From the NCBI GenBank assembly GCA_900557475.1, contig USTA01000040.1, positions 1 through 6,896 of the forward strand: 6,896 bases of DNA, in the 5' to 3' direction. Below, one piece after another: positions 1 through 4,329 of the stretch. This stretch comes from an uncultured Clostridium sp. GTDB taxonomy: Bacteria > Bacillota > Clostridia > TANB77 > CAG-508. The position numbers were made by a program, and so were the translations under genes. Under the pieces are notes generated by a model. The model saw only the letters and a list, made by a program, of their open reading frames with translations. It did not search any database and had not been told where the DNA came from. Each line of letters opens with the position of its first letter. Positions within the stretch are counted from its first letter, which is position 1.

Positions 1-116
1 TCATATCCTTCTTTCTTTGCTTTACTTGCAAAATATGTATATTTGTTTCTTGCTTGTGATTCACCAGCAAAAGCTTCCATTAAATTTTTCTCTGTTTTTG
101 AACCTTTTAATTCCAT
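1..116 (-). CDS. rbr: Rubrerythrin, N-terminal part (runs off the window)
   Basis: Only the first 38 codons are present; the gene continues beyond base 1. The visible protein opens with MELKGSKTEKNL and contains AFAGESQARNKY, the conserved first helix of the rubrerythrin ferritin-like four-helix bundle. Glu19 in that motif corresponds to one of the di-iron ligands of the family. Rubrerythrins are cytoplasmic NAD(P)H-linked peroxidases that detoxify hydrogen peroxide in anaerobes, using a di-iron site plus a C-terminal rubredoxin-like Fe(SCys)4 centre. That C-terminal half is not visible, so whether it is a full rubrerythrin or a shorter relative cannot be decided here. The start is firm: a GGAGGTA Shine-Dalgarno site (121-127) sits 4 bases upstream of the ATG. 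It has its own promoter at 162-190, so it is probably transcribed independently of the methyltransferase upstream. Confidence 0.92.
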   Translation of the reverse strand, partial: MELKGSKTEKNLMEAFAGESQARNKYTYFASKAKKEGY

Positions 117-161
117 TTTATACCTCCATTTGTTTTTAATTTTGCCATTTCTGACATACTT

Positions 162-190
162 AATATATCACATCAGCCATATTTTTGCAA
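162..190 (-). promoter_or_regulatory. Sigma-A-type promoter of rubrerythrin
   Basis: On the minus strand TTGCAA (190-185) and TATATT (167-162) are separated by exactly 17 bases. The expected transcription start is near 155, giving a leader of about 40 bases before the rubrerythrin ATG. I see no clear PerR-box palindrome here. Confidence 0.65.
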
Positions 191-218
191 TAGAATTTTT
201 TCTATTTTTTATATGTTA

Positions 219-1142
219 TTATATTTTTTCTTTTATTAATTTTGCAACAAAAAATCCCTCTTGCTCCTTGTTTGGCAATATTTTTAAACATTTCTTTAAA
301 GATTTAATTGTTCCTTTAATTTTTATATCTACATCTGTAAGTATTAATCCTAAATATTTAGTAGCCCACTTTATCATCTCCTCATTTTCATCACTATTTA
401 ATGTACATGTAGAATATACTAATGTTCCTCCTTGTTTTAAGGCTTGAGTCGCACTTTTTAATAATTCTTTTTGAAGACTTACTAGTTCTTTTACCTGCAC
501 TTCCGACCAATTTTTATATGTATTTTTGTCAGTAAGTAAAAATCTTCCTTCTCCGCTACAAGGTGCATCCAATAATACTTTATCAAAGTATTCTGGAAAT
601 TTGTCACCAATACTTCTTCCATCACAATTTGATACTGTTACGATTTTTGCTCCTTGCATTTCTACATTGTATTTCAGTCTTTCACATCGTATTTTATTTA
701 TTTCGTTAGCAAAAATATATCCCTCGTTTTCCATGAGGCTTGCCATCTGCGTAGTTTTGCTTCCTGGTGCAGCTGTTAAGTCTAAAATTCTTTCGCCTTT
801 CATGGGATTTAAAACAATTGGTGGAATCATGCTAGATAATGATTGCAAATAAATTTTTCCCATTTTATAAATATCTAGTTTTTCTAACTCATTTTCCCTA
901 GCATTTTCTATAATTAAAGCATCTTTTATTTCTTCTACTTTTCTGCATTTTATATCATTATTATGGAGTATTTCTTCTATTTCCTCAATATTTGATTTTA
1001 TAGTGTTTACCCTAATAGTCGTAAGTCTATCTTTAAGCATTCCTTCTAATATTCTATTTGCTATATTTTCGCTATAATTTTCATATAGTTTTTGTATGAA
1101 TTCTAATGGCAATTTATTTTTTGCTTGTACAATATTTATCAC
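219..1142 (-). CDS. RsmB/NOP2/Sun-family RNA cytosine-C5 methyltransferase
   Basis: A 307-aa cytoplasmic SAM-dependent enzyme expected to methylate carbon 5 of a cytosine in rRNA or tRNA. A PUA-like or linker N-terminal region (about 1-110) contains the family's RVNT motif (44-47). The Rossmann methyltransferase domain follows: motif I DLTAAPGSKTTQ (121-132) for SAM binding, motif IV DAPCSGEG (192-199) with Cys195, and motif VI YSTCTLNSDENEE (243-255) with Cys246. In this family the motif VI cysteine forms the covalent adduct with the base and the motif IV cysteine helps release it; both are present, so the enzyme looks active. The C-terminus keeps the usual QEGFFVAKL block. At 307 aa it is shorter than RsmB or RsmF (over 400 aa) and resembles the short NOP2/Sun-type proteins of Firmicutes and archaea, so the RNA target is uncertain. 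The start codon is GTG, supported by AAGGAG at 1149-1154, 6 bases upstream. Confidence 0.93.
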   Translation of the reverse strand: MINIVQAKNKLPLEFIQKLYENYSENIANRILEGMLKDRLTTIRVNTIKSNIEEIEEILHNNDIKCRKVEEIKDALIIENARENELEKLDIYKMGKIYLQSLSSMIPPIVLNPMKGERILDLTAAPGSKTTQMASLMENEGYIFANEINKIRCERLKYNVEMQGAKIVTVSNCDGRSIGDKFPEYFDKVLLDAPCSGEGRFLLTDKNTYKNWSEVQVKELVSLQKELLKSATQALKQGGTLVYSTCTLNSDENEEMIKWATKYLGLILTDVDIKIKGTIKSLKKCLKILPNKEQEGFFVAKLIKEKI

Positions 1143-1175
1143 GTTTTTCTCCTTACTTTATTTCTATATAACTAT

Positions 1176-1204
1176 ATTTTATCTAAATTAATTAATTTGG
1201 GCAA
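1176..1204 (-). promoter_or_regulatory. Probable promoter of the RNA methyltransferase
   Basis: Minus-strand TTGCCC (1204-1199) and TAAAAT (1181-1176) are spaced by 17 bases, placing transcription start near 1169 and leaving a leader of about 27 bases. The spacer is occupied by the left arm of the inverted repeat at 1186-1238, so the promoter could be controlled by whatever binds or folds there. No separate terminator for the ZIP gene is visible, so read-through from ZIP is also possible. Confidence 0.5.
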
Positions 1205-1238
1205 TAGTTTTGTTACTATTTACTCAAATTAATTAATT
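1186..1238. repeat. 14-bp perfect inverted repeat with nested inner stem, between ZIP and methyltransferase genes
   Basis: AATTAATTAATTTG (1186-1199) is matched by its exact reverse complement at 1225-1238. Inside it a second 6-bp stem, AATAGT (1203-1208) and ACTATT (1215-1220), closes a 6-base loop. The structure lies only 7 bases beyond the ZIP stop codon, so in the ZIP mRNA it would form a long 3' hairpin. It lacks the T-tract of a classical terminator on either strand. It also covers the -35 and spacer of the methyltransferase promoter, so it may be an operator or an mRNA-end stabiliser. Confidence 0.7.
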
Positions 1239-1244
1239 GATGTA

Positions 1245-2021
1245 CTAGCCAAGTGCTACATCTAAAATCATCATTATAGAAAATCCTATTGCTACTCCTA
1301 TTATTGCAAAATCTGCATATTTTCCATCTTGGGCTTCTGGTATTAGTTCTTTTACGACAACATAAATCATTGCTCCTGCCGCAAAAGATAATAAATATGG
1401 TAAAATTGGAACTACTAATCCTGTAAGTAATATTGTTATTATAGCACTAATTGGTTCTACAATTCCTGAAAGTACACCATATACAAAAGATTTTGCCTTA
1501 GACATTCCATTTCCCTTTAGTGGCATTGATATTATTGCTCCTTCTGGGAAATTTTGTATACCAATTCCTATTGCTAATGCTATTGCTCCAGCCATTGTTA
1601 TACCTGCATTTCCAAGTAGCGCTCCTGCAAACGTCACTCCTACTGCCATGCCTTCTGGAATATTATGAATTGTAACTGCTAAAACTAACATTGTTGTTTT
1701 CTTTATTTTTTCTCCAACCGTTCCTTGTTTTGACATTTTAAAATTTAATTTTGGCATTATCTTATCACAAGCAAGTAAAGATAATATTCCTATTAATAAA
1801 CCTACTGTTGCTGGTATCCAGGCAACTTTTCCTTGTTCCTCTGCCATATTTATGGAAGGCATTAGTAAAGACCATATGGATGCTGCAATCATAACTCCAG
1901 ATGCAAAACCTAAAAGGACTTTCTCTACCTTTTGGTTTATTTCTTTTTTCATAAAAAAGACCATTCCAGCTCCTAATGTTGTTCCTAAAAAGGGAATTAG
2001 TAATCCTATTACTAGTTCCAT
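1245..2021 (-). CDS. ZIP-family (GufA-type) divalent metal transporter
   Basis: A 258-aa integral membrane protein expected to import Zn2+ or related divalent metals into the cytoplasm. It has about eight hydrophobic segments (roughly 1-23, 36-56, 68-86, 109-135, 138-165, 175-200, 203-223, 236-256). The two ZIP signature helices are intact: IHNIPEGMAVG (118-128) in segment 4 and IQNFPEGAIISMPL (155-168) in segment 5; these form the binuclear metal site in the family. Gln156 replaces the His found in many ZIPs at the second motif, as is usual in GufA-like bacterial members. Glu189 in segment 6 and the KELIPEAQ stretch (224-231) are also typical. The reading frame stays open 15 codons further upstream, but AAAGGAGG (2026-2033) lies 4 bases before the ATG at 2021, so that start is chosen. 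The metal preferred cannot be read from the sequence. Confidence 0.93.
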   Translation of the reverse strand: MELVIGLLIPFLGTTLGAGMVFFMKKEINQKVEKVLLGFASGVMIAASIWSLLMPSINMAEEQGKVAWIPATVGLLIGILSLLACDKIMPKLNFKMSKQGTVGEKIKKTTMLVLAVTIHNIPEGMAVGVTFAGALLGNAGITMAGAIALAIGIGIQNFPEGAIISMPLKGNGMSKAKSFVYGVLSGIVEPISAIITILLTGLVVPILPYLLSFAAGAMIYVVVKELIPEAQDGKYADFAIIGVAIGFSIMMILDVALG

Positions 2022-2038
2022 AAGACCTCCTTTAACAA

Positions 2039-2102
2039 ATAATATTGTATTGCCATTTCTATGCAATATTATATATTATTCTTCTATGCAATATATTGTT
2101 AA
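2039..2102 (-). promoter_or_regulatory. ZIP leader: possible promoter, 13-bp direct repeat and hairpin
   Basis: Reading the minus strand, ATATTGCATAGAA occurs twice (2094-2082 and 2069-2057) with a 25-base period. A possible promoter is TTAACA (2102-2097), 18 bases, TAATAT (2078-2073), with one repeat in the spacer and the other just after the -10, positions typical of a regulator site. A 9-bp inverted repeat, ATAATATTG (2039-2047) with CAATATTAT (2064-2072), could form a hairpin just upstream of the ZIP ribosome site. A shorter alternative stem, ATTGC with GCAAT, is possible in the same stretch. The promoter match is modest. I recognise no known metal riboswitch or Zur/MntR box. Confidence 0.4.
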
Positions 2103-2328
2103 CATAAATTCAATAATTATTTGCCATTTTAATAAAGTCTTTAATTTTTTGGTACCATTGTAATTCTATCACAATATACAGCAAGTTGTATTCCCTTTAT
2201 CATGTGTTATTTTTTACCATATATTTGTTTTTTGCAAGTTTTTTAAAATTACATTGCAAATCATATCTTTTCGTTTTTATTTCTATTTCTATTTCTATTC
2301 TTGATTAAAAGCTTACTTATAATCATGT
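2103..2328. other. Gene-free AT-rich stretch
   Basis: No convincing gene is seen on either strand. A second possible ZIP promoter is TTGCTG (2184-2179), 16 bases, TACAAT (2162-2157) on the minus strand, which would give a leader of roughly 130 bases. A short hexamer run, ATTTCT repeated three times, lies at 2279-2296. The rest is low-complexity A/T. Confidence 0.5.
2279..2296. repeat. Short tandem repeat (ATTTCT)x3
   Basis: Three perfect copies of ATTTCT followed by a partial ATTC. This is a small microsatellite in non-coding sequence about 30 bases beyond a hairpin terminator. No phase-variation role is evident because it is not in a reading frame or promoter spacer that I can identify. Confidence 0.6.
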
Positions 2329-2365
2329 AAAATATGCAGATGCCAGCAATTAATGCTGGCATCTG
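2329..2365 (-). terminator. Hairpin terminator of the 150-aa gene
   Basis: An 11-bp perfect stem, CAGATGCCAGC (2337-2347) with GCTGGCATCTG (2355-2365), encloses a 7-base loop. It starts 23 bases after the stop of the minus-strand gene at 2389. On the minus strand it is followed by CATATTTTAC, a weak, interrupted U-tract; on the plus strand by ACTTTTG. It is by far the most GC-rich element of this intergenic region, so termination or 3'-end protection is very likely. Confidence 0.75.
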
Positions 2366-2388
2366 ACTTTTGTCATAAAACCTTACCT

Positions 2389-2841
2389 TTACTTTTTAAA
2401 TATGCTTACGCATATTTTGTTTTTGTTTTCTCTCCATCGTGAAATGTAAACAAGAAATTTTCCGTCCTGAAAGAGAAATTCTGACCTCGGGTCACCCGCT
2501 TCATTAAATCTCCAAGTTCCATCATTTTCTCTAACCATATGTTCGTCAATGCTATATGGCGTTATTATGTCTTCGCACCATATGCTACTCCCCGCCTTCA
2601 TAGACTCAGGAATCATCTCCGCTAGCTTTGTAGCGACCTCGATTCCTAAATTTCCATAAGAGAATCTTAGAATCTTCGCCATATGAGTGCATCTTCCATA
2701 ATAAGCACTCCGGCTCTTCGAATAGGAAATATAATTTACTCTTTGCCCTAAAATCGAAAGAGCAGCATTATAATTTTGCCTTCTAACTAGTTCTTCCTCT
2801 TCTAAAGCTCGCATCTCGTCTGTTATAAAGTATCTGTCCAT
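2389..2841 (-). CDS. Hypothetical 150-aa protein, unusual composition
   Basis: I do not recognise a family. The protein is soluble-looking: no signal peptide and no membrane segment. It opens with an acidic stretch (ALEEEELVRRQ, 12-22), has a Ser/Tyr-rich basic middle (about 37-50, VNYISYSKSRSAYYGR) and two cysteines at 51 and 89. A Trp/Asp/Arg-rich C-terminal half includes NDGTWRF (106-112) and VYISRWRENK (131-140), which could be beta strands. The start is set at the ATG at 2841 because AGGAGG lies 5 bases upstream; the in-frame ATG at 2859 would put that ribosome site inside the gene and has none of its own. Base composition is clearly richer in G+C than the neighbours (close to half in parts such as 2461-2520), suggesting a different origin or strong constraint. 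It has its own promoter and a strong hairpin after the stop. The RHH gene lies 60 bases upstream on the same strand, but a functional link is only a guess. Confidence 0.75.
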   Translation of the reverse strand: MDRYFITDEMRALEEEELVRRQNYNAALSILGQRVNYISYSKSRSAYYGRCTHMAKILRFSYGNLGIEVATKLAEMIPESMKAGSSIWCEDIITPYSIDEHMVRENDGTWRFNEAGDPRSEFLFQDGKFLVYISRWRENKNKICVSIFKK

Positions 2842-2886
2842 ATTTTCCTCCTGTTTCATGACATTTTTCTACGAGTTACATTTATT

Positions 2887-2915
2887 ATTATAGCAGATTT
2901 TTTAATTTTTTTCAA
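2887..2915 (-). promoter_or_regulatory. Strong promoter of the 150-aa gene, overlapping the RHH gene end
   Basis: Minus-strand TTGAAA (2915-2910) and a perfect TATAAT (2892-2887) are separated by 17 bases. Transcription should begin near 2880, about 40 bases before the ATG at 2841. The -35 hexamer lies inside the last codons of the RHH gene, whose stop is at 2904-2902. Confidence 0.8.
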
Positions 2916-3018
2916 TAACTGCATTTCTTATTAAGTCAGATAAAGAAATATTATTCATGTCTGAATATGCTTTTATTAATTCTGTATCTTTATCACTTAA
3001 TCTTACTGAAATAGTCAT
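2902..3018 (-). CDS. Minimal ribbon-helix-helix DNA-binding protein (antitoxin-like), 38 aa
   Basis: The sequence starts MTISVRLSDKDTELIKAYSD, a typical RHH strand (TISVRLS, 2-8) followed by helix A (about 9-23). NNISLSDLIRNAVIEK (23-37) then supplies the turn and helix B. This matches the start of short RelB/DUF6290-type antitoxins of Clostridia. In those proteins a further 25-40 residues, rich in Glu, Asp and Tyr, wrap around the toxin; here the frame stops right after helix B. The protein is therefore only the dimerising DNA-binding core, either a truncated antitoxin or a genuine mini-repressor. Neither alternative frame after the A-run at 2905-2912 restores an antitoxin-like tail. GGAG lies 8 bases before the ATG at 3018. 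An upstream ATG at 3111 in the same frame has no ribosome site and would add a non-family segment. Its promoter carries two matching palindromes, so autorepression is likely. No RelE-like toxin lies next to it. Confidence 0.8.
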   Translation of the reverse strand: MTISVRLSDKDTELIKAYSDMNNISLSDLIRNAVIEKN

Positions 3019-3040
3019 AATATCACTCCTCTTTGTTAGA

Positions 3041-3069
3041 TTTGTACTACATTGTATTACATCTGTCAA
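3041..3069 (-). promoter_or_regulatory. Promoter and tandem operator of the RHH gene
   Basis: Minus-strand TTGACA (3069-3064, consensus), 17 bases, TACAAA (3046-3041). The spacer and -10 contain two copies of the 9-base palindrome TGTARTACA: TGTAATACA (3061-3053) and TGTAGTACA (3051-3043). Their starts are exactly 10 bases apart, one helical turn. RHH dimers classically bind such paired short palindromes side by side on one DNA face. Binding here would block RNA polymerase, so this looks like an autorepression site. The assignment of the RHH protein as the binder is inferred. Confidence 0.7.
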
Positions 3070-3243
3070 TATTATTATACTATTATTTGTAAAATTTGTG
3101 ATATTATTCAAAATAACAACACGCTATAATGTGTTTTGTTTTTATTATTCTTGCACGCTTGAAAAAACTACCCCATTTAATGTGTCCTTTTTCTGCTCTT
3201 CAAATTTTTCATCATCTACGTCTTTTAATATTGCATAGTTACT

Positions 3244-3285
3244 AAAAAGACCTGTACTTTAGAATCCTCTAATGTTACAGATCTT
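3244..3285 (-). terminator. Rho-independent terminator of tRNA-Leu
   Basis: On the minus strand AAGATCTGTA (3285-3276) pairs with TACAGGTCTT (3256-3247) over 10 bp with one G-U pair that forms only in minus-strand RNA, which supports this orientation. An inner TTAGA/TCTAA stem with a GGAT loop extends the hairpin, and a run of five Ts (3248-3244) begins within the end of the stem. It starts 8 bases after the tRNA CCA end. Confidence 0.85.
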
Positions 3286-3293
3286 TACTTATT

Positions 3294-3380
3294 TGGTGCA
3301 GGTGGTGGGGGTCGAACCCACACGAATGTTACTTCGCAGGATTTTGAGTCCTGTGCGTCTGCCAATTCCGCCACACCTGC
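3294..3380 (-). tRNA. tRNA-Leu, anticodon CAA
   Basis: An 87-base class II tRNA including the encoded CCA. The acceptor stem is GCAGGTG (3380-3374) with CACCTGC, followed by discriminator A. The anticodon stem CAGGA/TCCTG holds the loop CTCAAAA, so the anticodon is CAA and it reads UUG. The long variable arm CGAA-GTAACA-TTCG is characteristic of leucine tRNAs. The T arm is GTGGG-TTCGACC-CCCAC. All stems pair, so the tRNA looks functional. It is flanked by its own promoter and terminator, so it is a single-tRNA transcript. Confidence 0.97.
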
Positions 3381-3397
3381 ATTATTAATTCTTTTTT

Positions 3398-3426
3398 ATA
3401 ATATCATATTATTTTTAAATTGTCTA
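3398..3426 (-). promoter_or_regulatory. Promoter of tRNA-Leu
   Basis: Minus-strand TAGACA (3426-3421) and TATTAT (3403-3398) with a 17-base spacer. Transcription start is expected near 3391, about ten bases before the tRNA 5' end. Its -35 lies 9 bases from the -35 of the divergent Fic operon promoter. Confidence 0.75.
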
Positions 3427-3435
3427 CCCATTTTC

Positions 3436-3464
3436 TTGATTTTTTTACTGTTTTATGGTATAAT
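3436..3464 (+). promoter_or_regulatory. Promoter of the antitoxin-Fic-GT2 operon
   Basis: TTGATT (3436-3441), 17 bases, perfect TATAAT (3459-3464). Transcription start is expected around 3471, leaving a leader of about 40 bases before the antitoxin ATG. The inverted repeat at 3462-3494 overlaps the -10 end and the start site, a position suited to autorepression. Confidence 0.75.
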
Positions 3465-3494
3465 AATATTGTGGGTTTAAAACCAAATATTATT
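3462..3494. repeat. Inverted repeat at the Fic operon start site (possible operator)
   Basis: AATAATATT (3462-3470) is the exact reverse complement of AATATTATT (3486-3494). An inner GGTT (3474-3477) can pair with AACC (3481-3484) around a 3-base loop. The arms cover the end of the -10 box and the first transcribed bases. It could be an operator for the antitoxin or toxin-antitoxin complex, or a 5'-leader hairpin. Nothing in the sequence shows which. Confidence 0.55.
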
Positions 3495-3511
3495 CAGAAA
3501 GGATAATTTTT

Positions 3512-3682
3512 ATGAATAATTCTGAAATTAAAACTGAAAAATTAATAAATAACATAAAAACTTCTATGGAAATGGAAAATCAATTTCTATCTGAACAAGA
3601 TATAAATGTTCTATCTAATTTTGCAAATAATAAAATATCTTATGAAGAAGCATCTTTAGTATTTAAGAAGATGTCATTTTAA
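3512..3682 (+). CDS. VbhA-like Fic antitoxin (56 aa)
   Basis: A 56-aa acidic, helical protein immediately upstream of the Fic toxin. It carries Ser18-x-x-x-Glu22-Asn23 (within KTSMEMENQF), matching the class I Fic inhibitory motif (S/T)xxxE(G/N). In VbhA-type antitoxins this helix docks against the Fic fold and its Glu engages the second Arg of the Fic motif (Arg145 in the toxin here), blocking productive ATP binding. The later part, LSEQDINVLSNFANNKIS (26-43) and YEEASLVFKKM (44-54), fits the two remaining helices of the VbhA fold in order and length. Family members are about 55-70 aa, so it is complete. GAAAGGA (3497-3503) lies 8 bases before the ATG. Overall sequence identity to characterised VbhA is probably low; the call rests on motif, size and position. 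Confidence 0.85.
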   Translation: MNNSEIKTEKLINNIKTSMEMENQFLSEQDINVLSNFANNKISYEEASLVFKKMSF

Positions 3683-3720
3683 GTAAATATATTTACACAA
3701 AGGAAGGAATTATTATTTTA

Positions 3721-4308
3721 ATGTACGAAGCAAGAAATTCAATATATTGTTACCCAAATACTAATATTTTAAAAAATAGATTAAATATTCAAGACCCAAT
3801 AGTTCTTAATGATTATGAAAAGCGAATAGTTTCTCTAAAACTTATTGCTCTTCATAAAAAAGGAATTACTGGGTCTTTTGATATTTCTCATTTTGTAAGT
3901 ATTCACAAATTTCTTTTTGAGGATATTTATCCTTTTGCTGGACAATTCAGAAGTGAAAATATAGCTAAAGATAATTTTAGTTTTGCTGAGTTTCAGTATA
4001 TTCCTTCTGAGCTAGATAGGCTTTTTACTCAATTAAAAGCTTCTAACTTTCTTAAAGATTTTGATAAAGAAAAGCTTAGTAACGCTTTAGCATACTATTG
4101 GGCTGAGCTTAATGTTCTTCATCCTTTTAGAGAAGGAAATGGACGTACTACTAGAGAATTCTTAAGACAACTTTCATTGAAAAATGGATATGAATTTGAT
4201 ATTCATAATGTTAGTTCAAAAGATTTGTTAAATGCTAGTATTAGATCTATTATTGATGAAACTGAATTAGCTTGTCTTATATACAAATCTTTAGAACCAT
4301 TATCATAG
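3721..4308 (+). CDS. Class I Fic-domain AMP-transferase toxin (VbhT/FicT-like)
   Basis: A 195-aa cytoplasmic protein consisting of a single Fic domain. The N-terminal block SIYCYPNTNILKNRL (7-21) is typical of FicT-type toxins. HKFLFEDIYPFAGQFRSENI (62-81) is the conserved region before the substrate-binding flap (about 83-95). The catalytic motif is complete: HPFREGNGRTTR (134-145), with catalytic His134, Mg2+-binding Glu138, and Asn140, Arg142 and Arg145 for the ATP phosphates. No inhibitory S/TxxxE motif is evident in the toxin, as expected for class I where the antitoxin supplies it. Related FicT proteins AMPylate GyrB and ParE and arrest DNA replication; that target is inference here. 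The antitoxin ends 38 bases upstream. The best ribosome site, GGAAGG (3702-3707), is 13 bases from the ATG, unusually far, which may keep toxin synthesis below antitoxin synthesis. The GT2-like gene starts 21 bases downstream. Confidence 0.95.
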   Translation: MYEARNSIYCYPNTNILKNRLNIQDPIVLNDYEKRIVSLKLIALHKKGITGSFDISHFVSIHKFLFEDIYPFAGQFRSENIAKDNFSFAEFQYIPSELDRLFTQLKASNFLKDFDKEKLSNALAYYWAELNVLHPFREGNGRTTREFLRQLSLKNGYEFDIHNVSSKDLLNASIRSIIDETELACLIYKSLEPLS

Positions 4309-4329
4309 AATTATTTGGAGGATAAAATT

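Noticed and set aside
190..211. ATAGAA/TTCTAT hairpin followed by Ts on the plus strand
   Set aside because: All A/T, only 6 bp, and no plus-strand gene precedes it; overlap with the rubrerythrin promoter is more meaningful.
43..447. Plus-strand reading frame of 134 codons across the rubrerythrin-methyltransferase junction
   Set aside because: It lies antisense to two well-supported genes, is rich in Phe/Ile/Ser from reversed AT-rich codons and has no ribosome site.
526..852. Plus-strand reading frame inside the methyltransferase gene
   Set aside because: Antisense shadow of the conserved methyltransferase motifs.
1852..2163. Plus-strand reading frame across the ZIP start
   Set aside because: Antisense shadow of the ZIP N-terminus, with no ribosome site or promoter.
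3116..3143. AACAC/GTGTT hairpin followed by a T-rich stretch
   Set aside because: Five-base stem with a long loop and no plus-strand gene before it; consistent with chance in AT-rich DNA.
2957..3238. Plus-strand reading frame over the RHH gene
   Set aside because: Antisense to the RHH gene and its operator; composition typical of a shadow frame.
3145..3243. Minus-strand open tail of about 33 codons reading NYAILKDVDDEKFEEQKK...
   Set aside because: It looks protein-like but has no start codon or ribosome site, is closed upstream by a stop inside the tRNA terminator, and matches no family I recognise. It might be a decayed gene remnant, but support is too thin.
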